From positions 248,001 to 312,000 of the forward strand of contig MU859066.1 of the NCBI GenBank assembly GCA_033297205.1: a stretch of 64,000 nt of DNA, given 5' to 3'. A program made the position numbers and the translations under genes. Positions 1 to 11,907 of this stretch are shown piece by piece. How positions within the stretch are numbered: the stretch's first letter is position 1; each line of letters starts with the position of its first letter. The stretch is from Pseudoneurospora amorphoporcata. Its lineage: Eukaryota; Ascomycota; Sordariomycetes; Sordariales; Sordariaceae. The notes under the pieces are model-generated. The model was not told the DNA's origin. It ran no database searches and saw only the letters and a list, made by a program, of their open reading frames with translations.

Positions 1-2124
1 TGTCAGATCGGTTCACCCAATGCCGGTCTCCTGTGGGATAAGAAGGATATCAGATCATCTCCCATGAGTACCATCTCCCTATGTCGTGTCTTCTCTCTCT
101 CGGTCACTGCACCCAGTTAGCTACCCGCTCAGCTTTGGTCTTATCCCCTTGTGCCACCTGCTTCCCATGTTTGTTTCGGTCTGCTTCATGAGAGGTCTCA
201 ATTCTCGGTACACCGCATCAGCACTCTCGGGCGACGAGTGGAATATGTGTGCCACTAGCCCGACAGATGATAACATTTACCTTTGGCACTGCCAGGATGG
301 CTTTTCCTTTTCTTCCTTCCTTCTCTCCTTCCTTTCTTTACCATGCTGTGGGCGCAGCAGCCTCGCAGATTCCTTTCCCACACTTTCGTCCCTTCGTCTC
401 ACAGTAAAAACGTAGGTTGTCCCTCACATATCCATAACTACAGTGGTGATCAACAACATCCCCCCACCGGGGCTTAGCTTGATTGGGAATTCATCGCGAC
501 TTTAGCCTTGGTGGGCTGAATACTACCCGGGGTGAGAAATGCAACCTAAGGTGCTGTGTGTACAGTTTAGAGTTTACGGTCTTCGGCTGTCAAAAATGAC
601 GGACACTCACTCATTCTGTTTGGCAGAACCAGCAGTCTTACACAAACACCGGCTATCTTCTCGGTTTGTGATAGCCGACACAGCGGAGAGAGGAACACAC
701 GCACAGATAGAGGGGGAAACCATGTTGCCTCGTTGATGTGTCCTCGACGAGAAAGCCAAAAAAAGAAGCCAAAAGAGTAACAACAACACCATGCACATTT
801 CTCAAAAAGGGGTCCAATTCGTCCCCGCCTCTCCAGCGCATCAATGGACAGCAGACAACGGTCATCCAATACCCAATTTAGTATCTTTTCCCGCCATTCA
901 GTTCGGCTGTGCCCCTCCATTCGCAAAGTAGCAAGTCGCAGGTCAAGTCGCAACCGCAACCTCAACTAACCTCAACCGCCGCAGTAGACGCAGCAGCAGG
1001 ACCGGCGCCAAGAGAGAAAGCGATTCGCTGTCGCTGGACAAACTGCGAGACTGCGTGTCTACTTACTTGACTGACCCTCATTTTACACAACAGGAAAAAA
1101 AATAAAAAAATAAAAAAATAAAAAAATAGACCGTTAAATTGACAGACCGACGATTTGGAAAAGCTGTGCCACCGTCAACATGTGCGCAGATTGAAAGAAC
1201 ATAAAGCAAAAGCAGACGGGAACAGAACAGATAGAGAGACCTGTTCCGAGTACTGGACGCGCCGTAGGCCAGGCAGACGAGGACAAGCACTGAAGATCCT
1301 TACACTGTGGTGAGACGGGTGTGTGACAGCTTTTAAGGCCAGTGCAAACTGGATGGTATGAAGCACCGTGAAAGAGGCTTGTTGTAAGCACTACCAACTC
1401 CTTCAACTGTACCAAAGGTGCGAACGGCTGACTGGTCGCCGGTCGGGTTTGTTTGTTTGAGAGTGGAGGTGGGGTTGGTTTTGCGGATCCTATTCATTTC
1501 ATGTTGCGGGCATTGTGTGCATTCGTGATCATTCCCACCATGACTCTTCTCGACTTTGATTGATTAGCTGGCTACTATAAACCAACACGTGGAACTTCTG
1601 AAATTTGCGTCCAAGATACTGCACCTTCCCGCCGCTTCTTCCATCTGTGAAAAAAAAGATAACACAGTCGCTGAGCTGGTGGTTGTGTTACGGAAGAGAC
1701 AGAACGGGATCATGATTGAGCCCATGTTCACAGGTAGCCGCCGCCGCCTCGTTACACATGCAGTGGCCGAGTAGGCCAACTCCTGCAGAGCGATAACTGA
1801 GATACCGCGGGTGTGAACCCATGATAACCCGCTATTAAACCTCCATCGATTCCGTCCAAGCGCTGGGCGCTGATGTTGACGATGCTTGCTTGCTCGTAAC
1901 CGGTGCCGCTGCTTTCAGGATACACGGTACATACCTAAAGTGCCCGTTAGGACCGGAGCTACAGATTCCAGAGTGTCAGACTATGCTGTCTCTTCCCTCG
2001 CAGAGCTCTCCGGCCATAAGTCGTATATGAGCCCTAACTCTTGGAGTGAATAGTAAGTAGGTTTGTTCTCGTCGCCTTCCGAACTTATTGAGGATATTCG
2101 TGGTGCCCGTCTTGAAATATATGC
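1..2124. other. Intergenic, no gene supported
   Basis: Several short ORFs occur on both strands, but none exceeds 132 codons, shows a recognisable domain or joins to another across plausible splice sites. The stretch is rich in mixed C/A tracts and holds one A-rich simple repeat (listed separately). It is downstream of tls1, so its right end should include the tls1 3' UTR. Confidence 0.6.
1095..1128 (+). repeat. A7T simple repeat
   Basis: Four successive blocks of seven or eight A separated by single T. It is a simple-sequence tract with no coding potential and probably a length-variable locus. Confidence 0.9.
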
Positions 2125-3511
2125 TCAGCGCCTCTTCGACTGCTCCTGCTCCCTGAGCAGCTTCTCCCGCATAGCCGCTCTAGCATTGCGGCTACCGCCC
2201 AACTTGGGACCCTTGAGGATCTCGGCATCCTGATTCCTGGCCGAAGGCCTGGCGGTGGCGTTGACGGCCGGTCTTCTGCGCCGGTGTCTCTGCGACATGG
2301 CGTCCATGAAGTCGCGCCGGAACTCTTCGGCAATGCGGTCGTCGGCGGCCATCTCGTCGTCTTCCATGTTGGTGGCGTATTCGGGCTGGTCGGAGGGCAC
2401 GTCGTAAACGTCCACTATAGCGCACACAACGGTTAGCACTTTGAAGCAAGCGGGTTGCCAAGAGCACATGAAACTTACGTCTGTTCTCGCGTAAAAACTC
2501 CTCCACTTGCTGATCGCGCTTCAGGGCGTCGCTATCCCTGCGATTCCTCGACCGCCACGGCTTCCCATCAGGGCCAAGGCGGACCTTCTTGCGACGCCCA
2601 TCCGCATCCTCTTCCTCCTCCAGGATCTGGCCTTCGAGCCGGCGTCTCGCGCGTTCCGTCTCCGCGATGTTGCGAGCGCGCGCTTCCTCGCCAAGATCGA
2701 TCTCCATAAGCTTGCCATGGAGCGCTCGCTGAGACTCGACCTTTCCGCCGCCCACGCTCAGCGTCGGGTCGGCCGCAAGGAGATTCGGCATACTGTTCGT
2801 CATCGCATTGCTGCTGCTGCTGCCGCCGTTCTGTCCCCCTTCATGTTGTGCCCGGTGTTCTGCGGCGAGCCGCTTTCGTCTAGCCAGCTCGGATTCTATG
2901 TATTCCTCCCTTGCTTGATCAGCCGCTGCTTTCGGGAAAAACGTGGTCCCCAACCCCAACCCACCCGAGCCTGGTAATGGTGATACTCACATGTGTTTGT
3001 TGACCAGCTCGCCGACCATACCAGTCTGCGGCGCAAAGCGCTTGGCCACTCCGCCGAGAATTGCAGCTTCCTGCACTTCAGCCCCTCCGCTGCCGCTGTC
3101 GTGAAGAACCATCGCTTGCTCGGCATTCTGGGGTGTAGGGCTGGACACGTCACCAGCTCGGAAGGCGACGCCGCCTAGTCTGTGTTTCTTCGCGTTTCGA
3201 AGTCGTAGCACTTCAGTGACGGAAAGCCCGCCGCCTTCTTTGTCTTCCTCGCGCTTCGCTGTTGGTCCTGCTGTCGTCGCTGTCGCTACAGTCCCAGAAA
3301 CTGCTGGCTCGGTTGTTGACGCGGCAGTCTGACCTGTTGCCGTCGCATCGCTGCTGGTATTGATGGTCGCCCATGAATCTGTCTGCGCTGCTGGCTCCGC
3401 GTCCGTCTCCTCGGCTCGCTGACGGAAGGCTCTCTTCTTCTTGCCGGCACGAAAGAAAACTGGAGGTGGTGCAGCAGCGGTGGGTTCTGGCGTGGGCGCA
3501 GAGGCGTCCAT
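2125..3511 (-). CDS. tls1: Tls1/C9orf78 (Hep_59 family) splicing-associated protein
   Basis: Three exons on the minus strand: 3511-2991, 2909-2479 and 2414-2125, giving 413 residues. Intron 1 (2990-2910, gtgagt..aag) and intron 2 (2478-2415, gtaagt..tag) were placed by rebuilding the family core: RFAPQTG near residue 160, followed by KHMEEYIESEL, whose middle is split by intron 1. The N-terminal third is Ala/Thr-rich with a basic GKKKRAFRQR patch near residue 23; the C-terminal half is charged and helical, with many Arg/Glu. The start is the first ATG in frame after a non-coding leader. The family (human C9orf78, fission yeast Tls1) associates with the Brr2/U5 part of the spliceosome; in fission yeast Tls1 loss mis-splices shelterin mRNAs and affects telomere length. 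That role is established for the family and only inferred here. A two-unit telomere-type repeat lies 183 bp upstream. Confidence 0.88.
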
Positions 3512-4724
3512 GGTGAAACTGGTATTTCGCGTGATTCTAATGTCGTTCCCAAAGGGAGAAATGCAAATGCCAGCTTGAAATCGGTACGACGTGATGTTGT
3601 TGGATGGATAAAGAAGAACTCCATCAACATTTCTTGCGGTGGCGAAGGCGCTGCATGTAATTGTAATGCCAAGGCGAGAGCTCACCGGTACACAACCCTA
3701 ACCCTTCAAAGGAACGCATACAAGTCCAAGGCCGGAAACATCATCATTGAAAGACAATAACAGAATGGACACTGCGTGTTGTCTACCTCAACTTTCGATC
3801 TAGCATTGTGTACGATGTTTACAGATAGCCGACCATATCATAACCATTTCAACACTTCTTGGCCAAAGACGAAATGCGCCGCGGACTGTGACGGATCGTC
3901 ATGCATGAACGGGACCCGTGTTGGTCCAGGCCCGAGCCGGCCCTCCGGCGTCATGTGGACCTCTTCCGCTCCGGGGGCTTTTATGGCCCGAGCCGGCCTG
4001 GCTGTTCGACTGCGATAAGGGCCATATGCATCTGTTTCAAGATCTTTACGCGAGTTATGCCCCATTATGCATAAGAGCTACCTATGTTATAGAAAGTATC
4101 CAAGGTATGATCATGACGAACGAAACAGTGACGATGACATGGGTACCCAGTGCCGTATATGCAAATACATTTCCCCTGCATTTGATTCAACGCGTTGAAC
4201 GTACACTACTTATACAAACATGACACTGGTTCATTAATCAGTATGATCTCAAGTTTCGAAAAGAAGAAAAAGAATCGAATATCCCCCACGCCCCAAGATC
4301 AACTGTCTGGCGCACGAGCAAAAGAGGTATCAAACATCAAACCAAAGCTGGACCGCCAACCGCCCCAAACCCCCAATTCCACATAATGTACAACATAGAA
4401 AAAACATAAAAAGTAATAACATGACATAGCAGCTTCCTTCCCATGGCCATATCGCCGTTTCCCATGCATGCATGCATCCATCCGTCGTCTCCTGCTCTTG
4501 AAAAGGCCTTGTGGGTAATGGTTTTGAAAAGAGCGACACAAAGTTTAACGACTAGCCCCGAGTATGATAAGCTCAAGGGACACTGTTCGTGTGTAAATGA
4601 GGCTGATCTTAGAACTGGCCCATATGATCGCTGATGAGGTCTATCGTTGTTCGACACCTTTTCTGATTCAAGTTGTCCTTGTGATAAAACCCCAAAATCG
4701 TCTACACGTACTTCACCAAGCGCA
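3512..4724. other. Intergenic between tls1 and the Ser-rich gene
   Basis: Contains the tls1 promoter at its left end (with the telobox near 3700) and the 3' flank of the minus-strand gene at 4725-5756 at its right end. Only short ORFs without family resemblance are seen. AT-rich patches occur around 4230-4430. Confidence 0.6.
3694..3705. promoter_or_regulatory. Two-unit telomere repeat (telobox) upstream of tls1
   Basis: AACCCTAACCCT, two exact units of the TTAGGG telomere repeat used by filamentous ascomycetes, 183 bp upstream of the tls1 start codon. Teloboxes bind Myb-type telobox factors in fungi and plants; function here is inferred only. Confidence 0.45.
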
Positions 4725-5756
4725 TCATATCCACGCAGTACCGGGAGTTGCAGTCGAGGCCGCCACCGGGGTGACAGGCTCGATAGGGTCGACACCATAG
4801 AAAGTGACGAAGAACCCCTTGATCTCCTTCAAGTAATCATCGGCGCTGAACTTGCACAGTCCCATAGCCGCCATCTCCTGCTCATCCGCCGCAAAATCGT
4901 TCAGCTTTTCCTTTACACCGTACTCCTCGGCGATCTCGGTCACCTGGGCCAATTCCTGTCCAAATGGGTGGTGAGACTGCGAGAACTCTGCCCTGTGGCT
5001 GCGAGCTGGCGACTCGACGATCTCGGCTTGTCGTTGGGACCTTTGCCTCGGCGGAGAAGCGGGAGAAGCTGTAGCAGAGGGAATCGAGTATTGGCTGACG
5101 GTGGGAGGGACCGAGACTTGGGGCCACTTCTTTTGGTAGGATGAAGGAGATGCCGGGGTGCTGACTGATGACACCGAGGTGCTCCTTGATCGCGACTGGG
5201 AGAAACTGAAGCTTGCTTTCGTTGAAATAGTGCGCTGTGACTGTACCGAACTCCGTCCTGCGACTGATTGCTCACGTACTCGCGAATCGTAGGACTTTTT
5301 GGTGTGGGAAGGCGCGCGCGAGGGGACGAAAGGGGCCTCGGTCAACGGTGACGGCTTGTGAGTGGCAACTGGAGATGTCGTCGAGTTCTCAGCTGTGAAG
5401 TAGCATGAGAGGTGATTCGGCTCTGGAGACAGGCAGCGATCCGAGGCCTGGTCGATATCTGGGCTGGTGGGGGGAGATGAAGCTCGAGTATGCGCGCTGT
5501 CGGACAGGTCGTCGTCGGACTTCAGGAATGATGACTTGGTTGAAGTAGCAGACTCGGGGTAAAGGTCTGGCGCATTGTACGCCAGCACGTTGGTGGTGTG
5601 GATGAGCTTGACAGGGGCCGAGATCTTATGGCGCAAGTTGGCCATCGACACTTTCTGGAGGTTGCTCCTTGGCTGGATCGGGTGGTCGGGCTCAGACGAC
5701 TGCGAAAACTGCTTGATCCGCCGGGTTGTAAACGCTCGTGAGATAGACGTAGCCAT
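4725..5756 (-). CDS. Ser/Pro-rich hypothetical protein
   Basis: An uninterrupted 343-codon ORF starting at an ATG. I do not recognise a named family. Residues 1-60 are basic (arginine pair TTRRIK near residue 11); residues 60-260 are Ser/Thr/Pro/Gln-rich and presumably disordered, with many SP and TSP sites that could be phosphorylated. The only block that looks like a folded, conserved module is the C-terminal one from residue 263 (HPFGQELAQVTEIAEEYG) to about residue 322 (KGFFVTFYGVDP), predicted mainly helical, with an acidic centre. There is no signal peptide or transmembrane segment. The ORF has no canonical intron that would improve it. It stands alone, with tls1 behind it on the same strand and a 4-kb non-coding region in front. 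Real gene likely because of length, composition and the ordered C-terminus; function unknown. Confidence 0.7.
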   Translation of the reverse strand: MATSISRAFTTRRIKQFSQSSEPDHPIQPRSNLQKVSMANLRHKISAPVKLIHTTNVLAYNAPDLYPESATSTKSSFLKSDDDLSDSAHTRASSPPTSPDIDQASDRCLSPEPNHLSCYFTAENSTTSPVATHKPSPLTEAPFVPSRAPSHTKKSYDSRVREQSVAGRSSVQSQRTISTKASFSFSQSRSRSTSVSSVSTPASPSSYQKKWPQVSVPPTVSQYSIPSATASPASPPRQRSQRQAEIVESPARSHRAEFSQSHHPFGQELAQVTEIAEEYGVKEKLNDFAADEQEMAAMGLCKFSADDYLKEIKGFFVTFYGVDPIEPVTPVAASTATPGTAWI

Positions 5757-8393
5757 CTTGAATACTGGTTTAAGTCACGGACTTGAAGAAATAAGAGGTA
5801 GTGCTGGGATCCAGGTGAATATGGTGTCCTTCAGAGGATTTCTGTTGTAGTGAGTTCGCAAAGGGCGAGTCGAAATATCTGGTGATGATGTATCTCAGAC
5901 GTGGGAGAGGCCTTCTGAGAAACGGGAAGGCATAAGGCCAACCCAAAAGACGGTTGGGTGGTTAATAGTGAAGGACGAATAACTCCAGGGTAGCTGGTCC
6001 AACAAGTGATGGGCGAAGGTGTGACGTTTGCCTCTCTGGGGTGTCTCGGCTCGAGCTCAGATGACTGGTTTGAACCGCGGTGAAGGGTACCGGTGATCGA
6101 AAAGTGAAGCCGAGTGCTACGATGCCTGATCGGTGCAGAAATGAATATGAGACTGAATGTTCCAAAACCCGGCGTTGGTAGCTGCTGAGACCTGATGGTG
6201 TTCAAAAGCTCGGATGAACAACAGATGTGATGTTAACCAGGGGTAAGATCGGTATTTGCTAAAGAAAGGCGGAAACGGAATCAATCCGGGAGAGCGGGTC
6301 GTTGTATGCGCGTGATTCAAAATGCTGCTATGTAGAGCATGTATTGTTCCGTACAGCCTGGGGTACGTCGTGGATCCAGTCCTTTATGGTCTTTGTAGAT
6401 ATTCCGTGTCGTTGGAAACTCGAGTTCTTTATGCGTCTAACTCTTCCGTTTGTCAGTGGCCCGTTAGTGCGGTCCGATGTATGGGCAGTCCTGTTGGAAG
6501 TAGGGAGTGTCTTCCTAAACAGGACACTGTTGCTGTTGGGAAAGAAGGAGTGATGGTGCAAAATGCAAACCAAATGAGGGAAATGAATGTGGTGGGATAG
6601 AATCCGCTTCTCGAGTCCACAACAAGGGCACCTGATCTAAGATGAGGCTCTCACTCTCGAAGGATATCCCGTCAACGAAGGAGCGTGATGGGGACACAAG
6701 TTCTCAAAGGAAGGAAGTTGCGTGGAGAGAAAGGGGAAGGGAAGGAGAGGAAAACAAGGAGCGGACAAACGGCTTCCCAAAATGGCTCGACAATAAAAGG
6801 ATTGCAACGCCTGAACTGACGGGACGGGAGAGAGGCCACTCAGGAAAAGAACAAACTGCGGGGGGGCAGACGCCGTCGATTCCATTGTAACGTCAAAGTT
6901 ACTTGGATCCGGCCGCCAGAGATGATGATTTCTTGGGAAGTATCGCCTACTTGGGCATAAGCCGTTCATGAGCACGGTTATTTATGTCACTCTTGCATGA
7001 AGATACGCATACATCTGGATACCGTTCCTGCGTCGTGGTACCTCTACATTACAGACGGGCGTCGCAGTGATCGGTGATCGGTCATGTTGGACGATTCGTT
7101 CGTCTCTCTTTCTTGTTCGAAAATGTAGTCTGGATGCCGGCAAAAAGGCACAAAAGGACGCTGATTGAGCGGATTCGTTGCCCCCCATGTGGCCTCCAAG
7201 GCCCTAGAATAGAGGCCTACCCAGCGACAAGGTGTCCATCCAGGAACCATGCTCGTGCCTTGGCCGGTGGGTCAACAAACTTTATTTGTGGTCTCTTGTT
7301 GGCCGTCTCCATTGGTCACAGCTCCCTACAACCCACCAATAGGAATCCGGAAAGGTCGCTTCACCCACCCGGACCACCCCACAGTGCCGCCGACCGACCC
7401 CTTTTCTTTTTTGGACCACGGAAGATGGGGTTTCGACGAGAATCGGAGCCGGAGGCAGCACCAGGGAACGTCCAGAGCGAATGGAAACGTTCGCAAGTAT
7501 GCACAGATGATGGAGGTTCACGTTGACGGAATTTTGACAGCTTCGTTGCAGTAGCCGCGTGCTTCATCGAAGAGTTGTCTCGGTCGCTTCGCGGTAGTGT
7601 AGAAGGTCGCTCATCCCGGCCGGGCTTGCTGGTTGGACCCATCAACAAGGTTTCTGTCCGTCATCCTCACCATCTCCATCAGACCAAGCTAGTCCCCGCT
7701 CAGAGAGGGACCATTACCCTAGATCGAAATTTTAATTTGACCCTAGCGCTATGCATTTGTTGGGAGAGTCCTTCATGATATTGAAGACGACGATGAATGT
7801 TTGAAACCGCATCAGATCTGATGGTTTTCTTGTTCATTCCATGTCATCTGTCATTTGATCAGTGGGAGACAACAGTCATGGTTGCATACAACCAACTTCC
7901 TCTTGTGCACTGCCGCATGTTTCAAACACCCATGCCGTGTCCAGAAGACCGACGATTCCCTCCATCAGTCAACGGACTCGGAGCAAGTCCGGTCGTCTCC
8001 CCAAAACAGCAAAAACGGGAAATCGTCATTGCGGATGATCCACAAGGACCCCAGGTCCCATGCAACACCAAGAACGCTTCCGTCCACTCAGCGATGGCGA
8101 CGGATCCAGTGGAAACTTCATTGAAACGACGCTAAAGATGACGGACAGGGTCTTGGATTGGCTCTGATGTTGGAGTCTTGTTTCTCTCCACATTGGAGCG
8201 TTTGCTTCGAGAACGGCCTTCCTTCAAGCTAGGGTTTTGCCTTTCGAGCTTATCCAGAACGTTGAAGTTGTTGTGAGTTGGTTGAGATACAAATGACAGT
8301 TGATGCCCAAATCTGGAGGTCATAAAGGACCTCGAGCGTACAAGCCCAGTACTCAACTATTGACTGGAAGGAACCTCGAGTGGCACCGCAGCG

Positions 8394-8612
8394 TGGTCGA
8401 GCGGTGTGGTGCGCAGCTCTGATTGCTCTGCAATCAGTACCTACCTTAGGTAGTGATGAGACCTGGGCTGTTGTAGGTCTTCACGGGGCCTAGGGGAAGG
8501 CTCGGCGGTGGACCACTCCACTGAAAGCCACTGTAAGGTGGCATCTCACACTGAGCGCGACGTCAGCCGTCGGGTTCAATTCCCGTCCTAGGTGCTCTTG
8601 GTCCTTTTTTTT
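8394..8612 (+). ncRNA. Candidate Pol III transcription unit, tRNA-like 3' end
   Basis: A perfect B-box-like sequence GGTTCAATTCC at 8573-8583 sits in a T-arm-like hairpin and is followed by a run of eight T (8605-8612), the expected Pol III terminator. An A-box-like sequence TGGTCGAGCGGT (7 of 9 fixed positions) is at 8394-8405. GCCTAGG at 8488-8494 can pair with CCTAGGT at 8587-8593 as a seven-pair acceptor-like stem. I cannot fold a proper anticodon arm in either the short (8488-8593) or long version, so it is not a clean tRNA gene. It could be a tRNA-derived element, a decayed tRNA, or a small Pol III RNA; SRP and RNase P signature motifs were looked for and not seen. Confidence 0.3.
8441..8453. 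repeat. Near-palindrome CTACCTTAGGTAG
   Basis: Six-base arms around one central base. Related to the perfect palindrome TACCTAGGTA found at 15017 and 19251, all three in non-coding DNA. Confidence 0.6.
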
Positions 8613-9343
8613 GTCTCGTTTCTTTTTCTTTGTACTTTTTTGCAGTACCTTGGCTGATATGTTGTAACTGCAAAATTTCCCTTGCTTTGAAAATAAGGCA
8701 TATGTGGATAGTGAAAGGTGGTAATGGGATGAATCTATCGCAGATCGTGTCATTTGCTGAGCTTAGGTAGCTTATTAAGTTCGCGTAAGAACTATCCTTG
8801 TCTATGTTGGTGCACTGTGGATTCATCATCTACAACGACCAGGCATCGTCAGACCGACAGATATGAAGACATGCCCTCTCGCCCGCAAACACGTTTTCCT
8901 TGGTAAATCGGATCTAATCTGGGCAGCTGGCTAGCTGTGTAGATATCATCATCCACGGCGCAATGCAATATGCCTCCCGGTCTTGTGTCACATACGGCGC
9001 ACTCAGCTTGCGCGGAATTGAAGTGACTCGTGCTACACGTATTTCTTACGGTCTTGAAAACAGAGGGGACGAAAGTGCTGAACAGGTCTTCCTATCGTGG
9101 AAAAAAATTACTTAAGAGCTGCTACCGGAAACAGCATCACATCTCACTGACATGTATGACTTTCGACCCAATAGAAGAAATGGAATGTTATGAATCAGTG
9201 CCGAGCAGGGACAACACGTTCGTACCGACGGCAGTCCCGGCTGGTTGGGTCAGATGGGAATCCAACGGAGGAACCAACCGCTGCGGGTTGTTAGAAGTCG
9301 TTCAGATAGCGTTGCTTACCTGTTGGGACCGAAAGTTGGTGTC

Positions 9344-9391
9344 TTGTTGCTGTTGTTGCTTGTTGCTGTTGTTGCTTGTTGCTGTTGTTGC
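9344..9391 (+). repeat. 16-bp tandem repeat, three copies
   Basis: Three consecutive identical copies of TTGTTGCTGTTGTTGC, followed by a partial fourth. A minisatellite-like expansion of a TTG/CTG theme. ORFs run through it (Leu/Cys or Gln/Asn runs), but nothing else supports coding. Confidence 0.9.
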
Positions 9392-9775
9392 TTGTTGGGT
9401 CTCGAACTTCCAATGGTCCTCCACGACCGAAGAGAACGCACCCCCAGCAAGTTGCTAAGAATAACATGCTGTTTGCAGCCAATATCAAGTTGCTCGACAT
9501 CTCCATTCCTATAACTCACAAGGCCATCATTTTGAACGGAATCTGAAGTCACGCATGGCCGTAACGTGAGTAACTCCGCGGACAGTAGTGATCATAGGAA
9601 AGAATGAAGCTTCTATCCTTCTTGTATATAGTAACCGGTACGCCACCAAGACCCCATAACCGCCAAAAAGAAAAAGTCAACAGACAGTGAGAAAGCAGCT
9701 GATGATTTGCGACAGGTACCCTTTTCATACCCCTTAACACCAATTTTTCCAACCTAAGCTACACACATCCGGCGA

Positions 9776-11421
9776 TTACTCGTCATCCTCCTCCATCGAG
9801 TCTTGGTCAGACCCGGACTCGTCATCTTCGTCATCATCATCCTCGCCGTCCTCGCTGCTGCTGTCCTCAACGTCGTTGACGCCAACAAGCTTGTCCTCAA
9901 CTTCCTCCTCATTGGCCTTGGTAGGGACCTTCTGAGCAAAGAACTTGCGGACGCCAGCGTTGGTGGAGGTATCCCAGACGGAAACGGTTCCCTTGCTACC
10001 GGCAACCGCAAGTCTAAAGGCAACCTCGGGATCGGGACCGAATGTTGTCGAGAAGACCTTGCCGACGTCAAAGTCACGGGAAACCACGAGCGAGGGACCC
10101 TCGGCACTGATGTTCCACAGCTTGACGGTCTTGTCAGTAGATCCCGTGGCCATGTATCCGGGAATGACGGGGTTGAGGTCGAAAGAAGACACCGACTCAT
10201 CGTGAGCCTGGAGCTTCCAGACAGACTTGCTGACCGCAGGATCCTTGGTAGCGTTACGGGCATCGAAGTAATGGATAATGCCGTTCTCAGTCGAGACGTA
10301 GAAGAAGTTGGGGTCATGAGGATCCCACCTGACGTTCTCGACGTCGCTCTCCACACCCACACGCATGGGCGCCTCATTGGGCGCGCGCATGTCGGCGATG
10401 GCAACGGTGCGATCGTAAGAACCGGACAACAGCACTGTCGTCTCGACCGCATGCCAGGCTAGTGAGCACACCTTGTCGGTATGGTAGCTGTACGACTTGG
10501 CGCACTTGGTGGTGTGGAGATCCCACAACTTGACCGTCTTGTCGGCAGAGGCGGACGCTAGCAAGTTGCGGTGCTTCCTGTTGGCAGCGAGGGCCAAGAC
10601 GGCATCGACGTGGTACTCGTCATTGACCTTCTTGGACTTCTTCTTCTTCTTTTTCTTCTTCTCGTCCTCAGGGTTGCCGCCCTGTCCCAGAATAGCATTG
10701 GGGTACATGCAATCCACCGTGTCAAGGTCCCAAATCTCAATATCAGGGTCGAACGTGCCGATGGCGACAAAGTTGCCGGTAGAGTCCTTGTCGACGCCTG
10801 GCTTGCTGACGGGGATATCGAGCCATTCGAGGCATAGTGGTATCGCAGGAAGCATTATGTCGTGGTGAACGTAAAGGTTGTCGTTGGCGTCTTCGTAAAC
10901 GTAGACCTCGAGATGGGCGAGTTCGTCTTCGATCTTGGCGGCCAGCAAAAGGTTGTCGGTGGCCAGAATCTGGAGATCCTCGCGTTCCTCATCGTCCTCT
11001 TCCTCCTCCTTCAGCGTGATGTACGGATCTTCCTTGTTGGACTCGTAGTAAGCGAGCGACTTCACGTTGCCGAACATGCCCATTTGTTGCGCCTCGGCCG
11101 CGCTGTCATCGTCGTCGTCGTAGTGCTCAAGGTCGTACTCCTTAAGGTCGTCATCGATCTCGATCCTACGGACGCCCAGTTAGCATTGCTTCTCATGCTC
11201 GAACAGCTAGCTGACACATACTCATCGCGCGTGTCGACCTTCATGGCTGTATCCTCATCCTCTTTCGCCTTGGCCTCGTCCAAGTCTTCCTGGGCATCAT
11301 CAAGCTGAAGCTTGGCCAAGGCAGCAATGCGCTCGAACTCCTCCTCGTCGAAGGTGTACTTCGTGGGGAAGGGCGCCGCAAAGCCTCGCGGCACCCAGGC
11401 GGTGGTCGTGATCATAGACAT
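9776..11421 (-). CDS. pwp1: Pwp1, WD40 ribosome-biogenesis protein
   Basis: Two exons: 11421-11222 and 11165-9776, joined across a 56-nt intron (gtatgt..tag) to give 529 residues. The N-terminus has the family opening with a tryptophan (MSMITTTAWVPRG). The first 150 residues are acidic; a WD40 propeller fills the middle, with recognisable blades such as LLASASADKTVKLWDLHT, VLLSGSYDRTVAIADMR and YMATGSTDKTVKLWNIS. A lysine-rich insert (EDEKKKKKKKKSKK) follows the first blades and is a likely nucleolar signal. The tail is highly acidic (Glu/Asp/Ser). Pwp1 is a nucleolar factor of the large ribosomal subunit pathway, and in animals links mTOR to ribosomal gene transcription. The start codon is 487 bp from that of prp16 on the other strand. 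Confidence 0.95.
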
Positions 11422-11907
11422 TGTCGCAACAGTAAAGGCGATATGTCGAGTACTATTTGCGGGAGAAAACCAGCCAAATTCTGGTGCCGGTAAAAAGAGG
11501 TATGATAAAAAGTGGTGCTGCTGGCCACAGGCCGAACTCTCCAGGTGCTGTGGTGTTGCGACGGGACGGGACGGCAGTACAGGACGAGACAGCGAAAGTT
11601 ACGGGCAAATTTTAGTTACGCGGCCTGATCGATTTTGCCAGTGGAATTGCACTTTTTAGTGGGGGCCGCATGGCGGGGCTTATCTTATCACGTCCACCCC
11701 GGCCGTTGCACCATTGGACGGAACCTCTACGGCTCCCCGTCGCAGCAGTCCACGCCAAGCAAAAGTGCTGCTTGTCTGAACTTTGGTCGCTGTCCTGTTG
11801 TTACTTACTCCTGGGAAGTTTTCCATGTCAACAAACCATCGCCAACCGATTCTTCCTTGCAACACTGGGGGCGGCTGGCATCCCACATATATATATACCC
11901 AGCCAAA
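11422..11907. promoter_or_regulatory. Bidirectional promoter pwp1/prp16
   Basis: A 486-bp region between the two divergent start codons. Immediately before the prp16 start there is a short TA-repeat (catatatatatatacc, ending 19 bases upstream of ATG). No CCAAT or other motif was decisive. Confidence 0.6.

Larger units (their letters stand above)
5757..9775. other. Long intergenic region upstream of the Ser-rich gene
   Basis: About 4 kb with only short, overlapping ORFs in several frames and no recognised domain. It contains a candidate Pol III unit (8394-8612), a 16-bp tandem repeat (9344-9391) and a 13-bp near-palindrome (8441-8453), all listed separately. The left end should carry the promoter and leader of the gene at 4725-5756, the right end the 3' UTR of pwp1. 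Confidence 0.6.

Noticed and set aside
2455..2977. Plus-strand ORFs opposite tls1
   Set aside because: Antisense shadows of the spliced tls1 exon 2.
9803..10462. 219-codon plus-strand ORF opposite pwp1
   Set aside because: Antisense shadow of the WD40 region.
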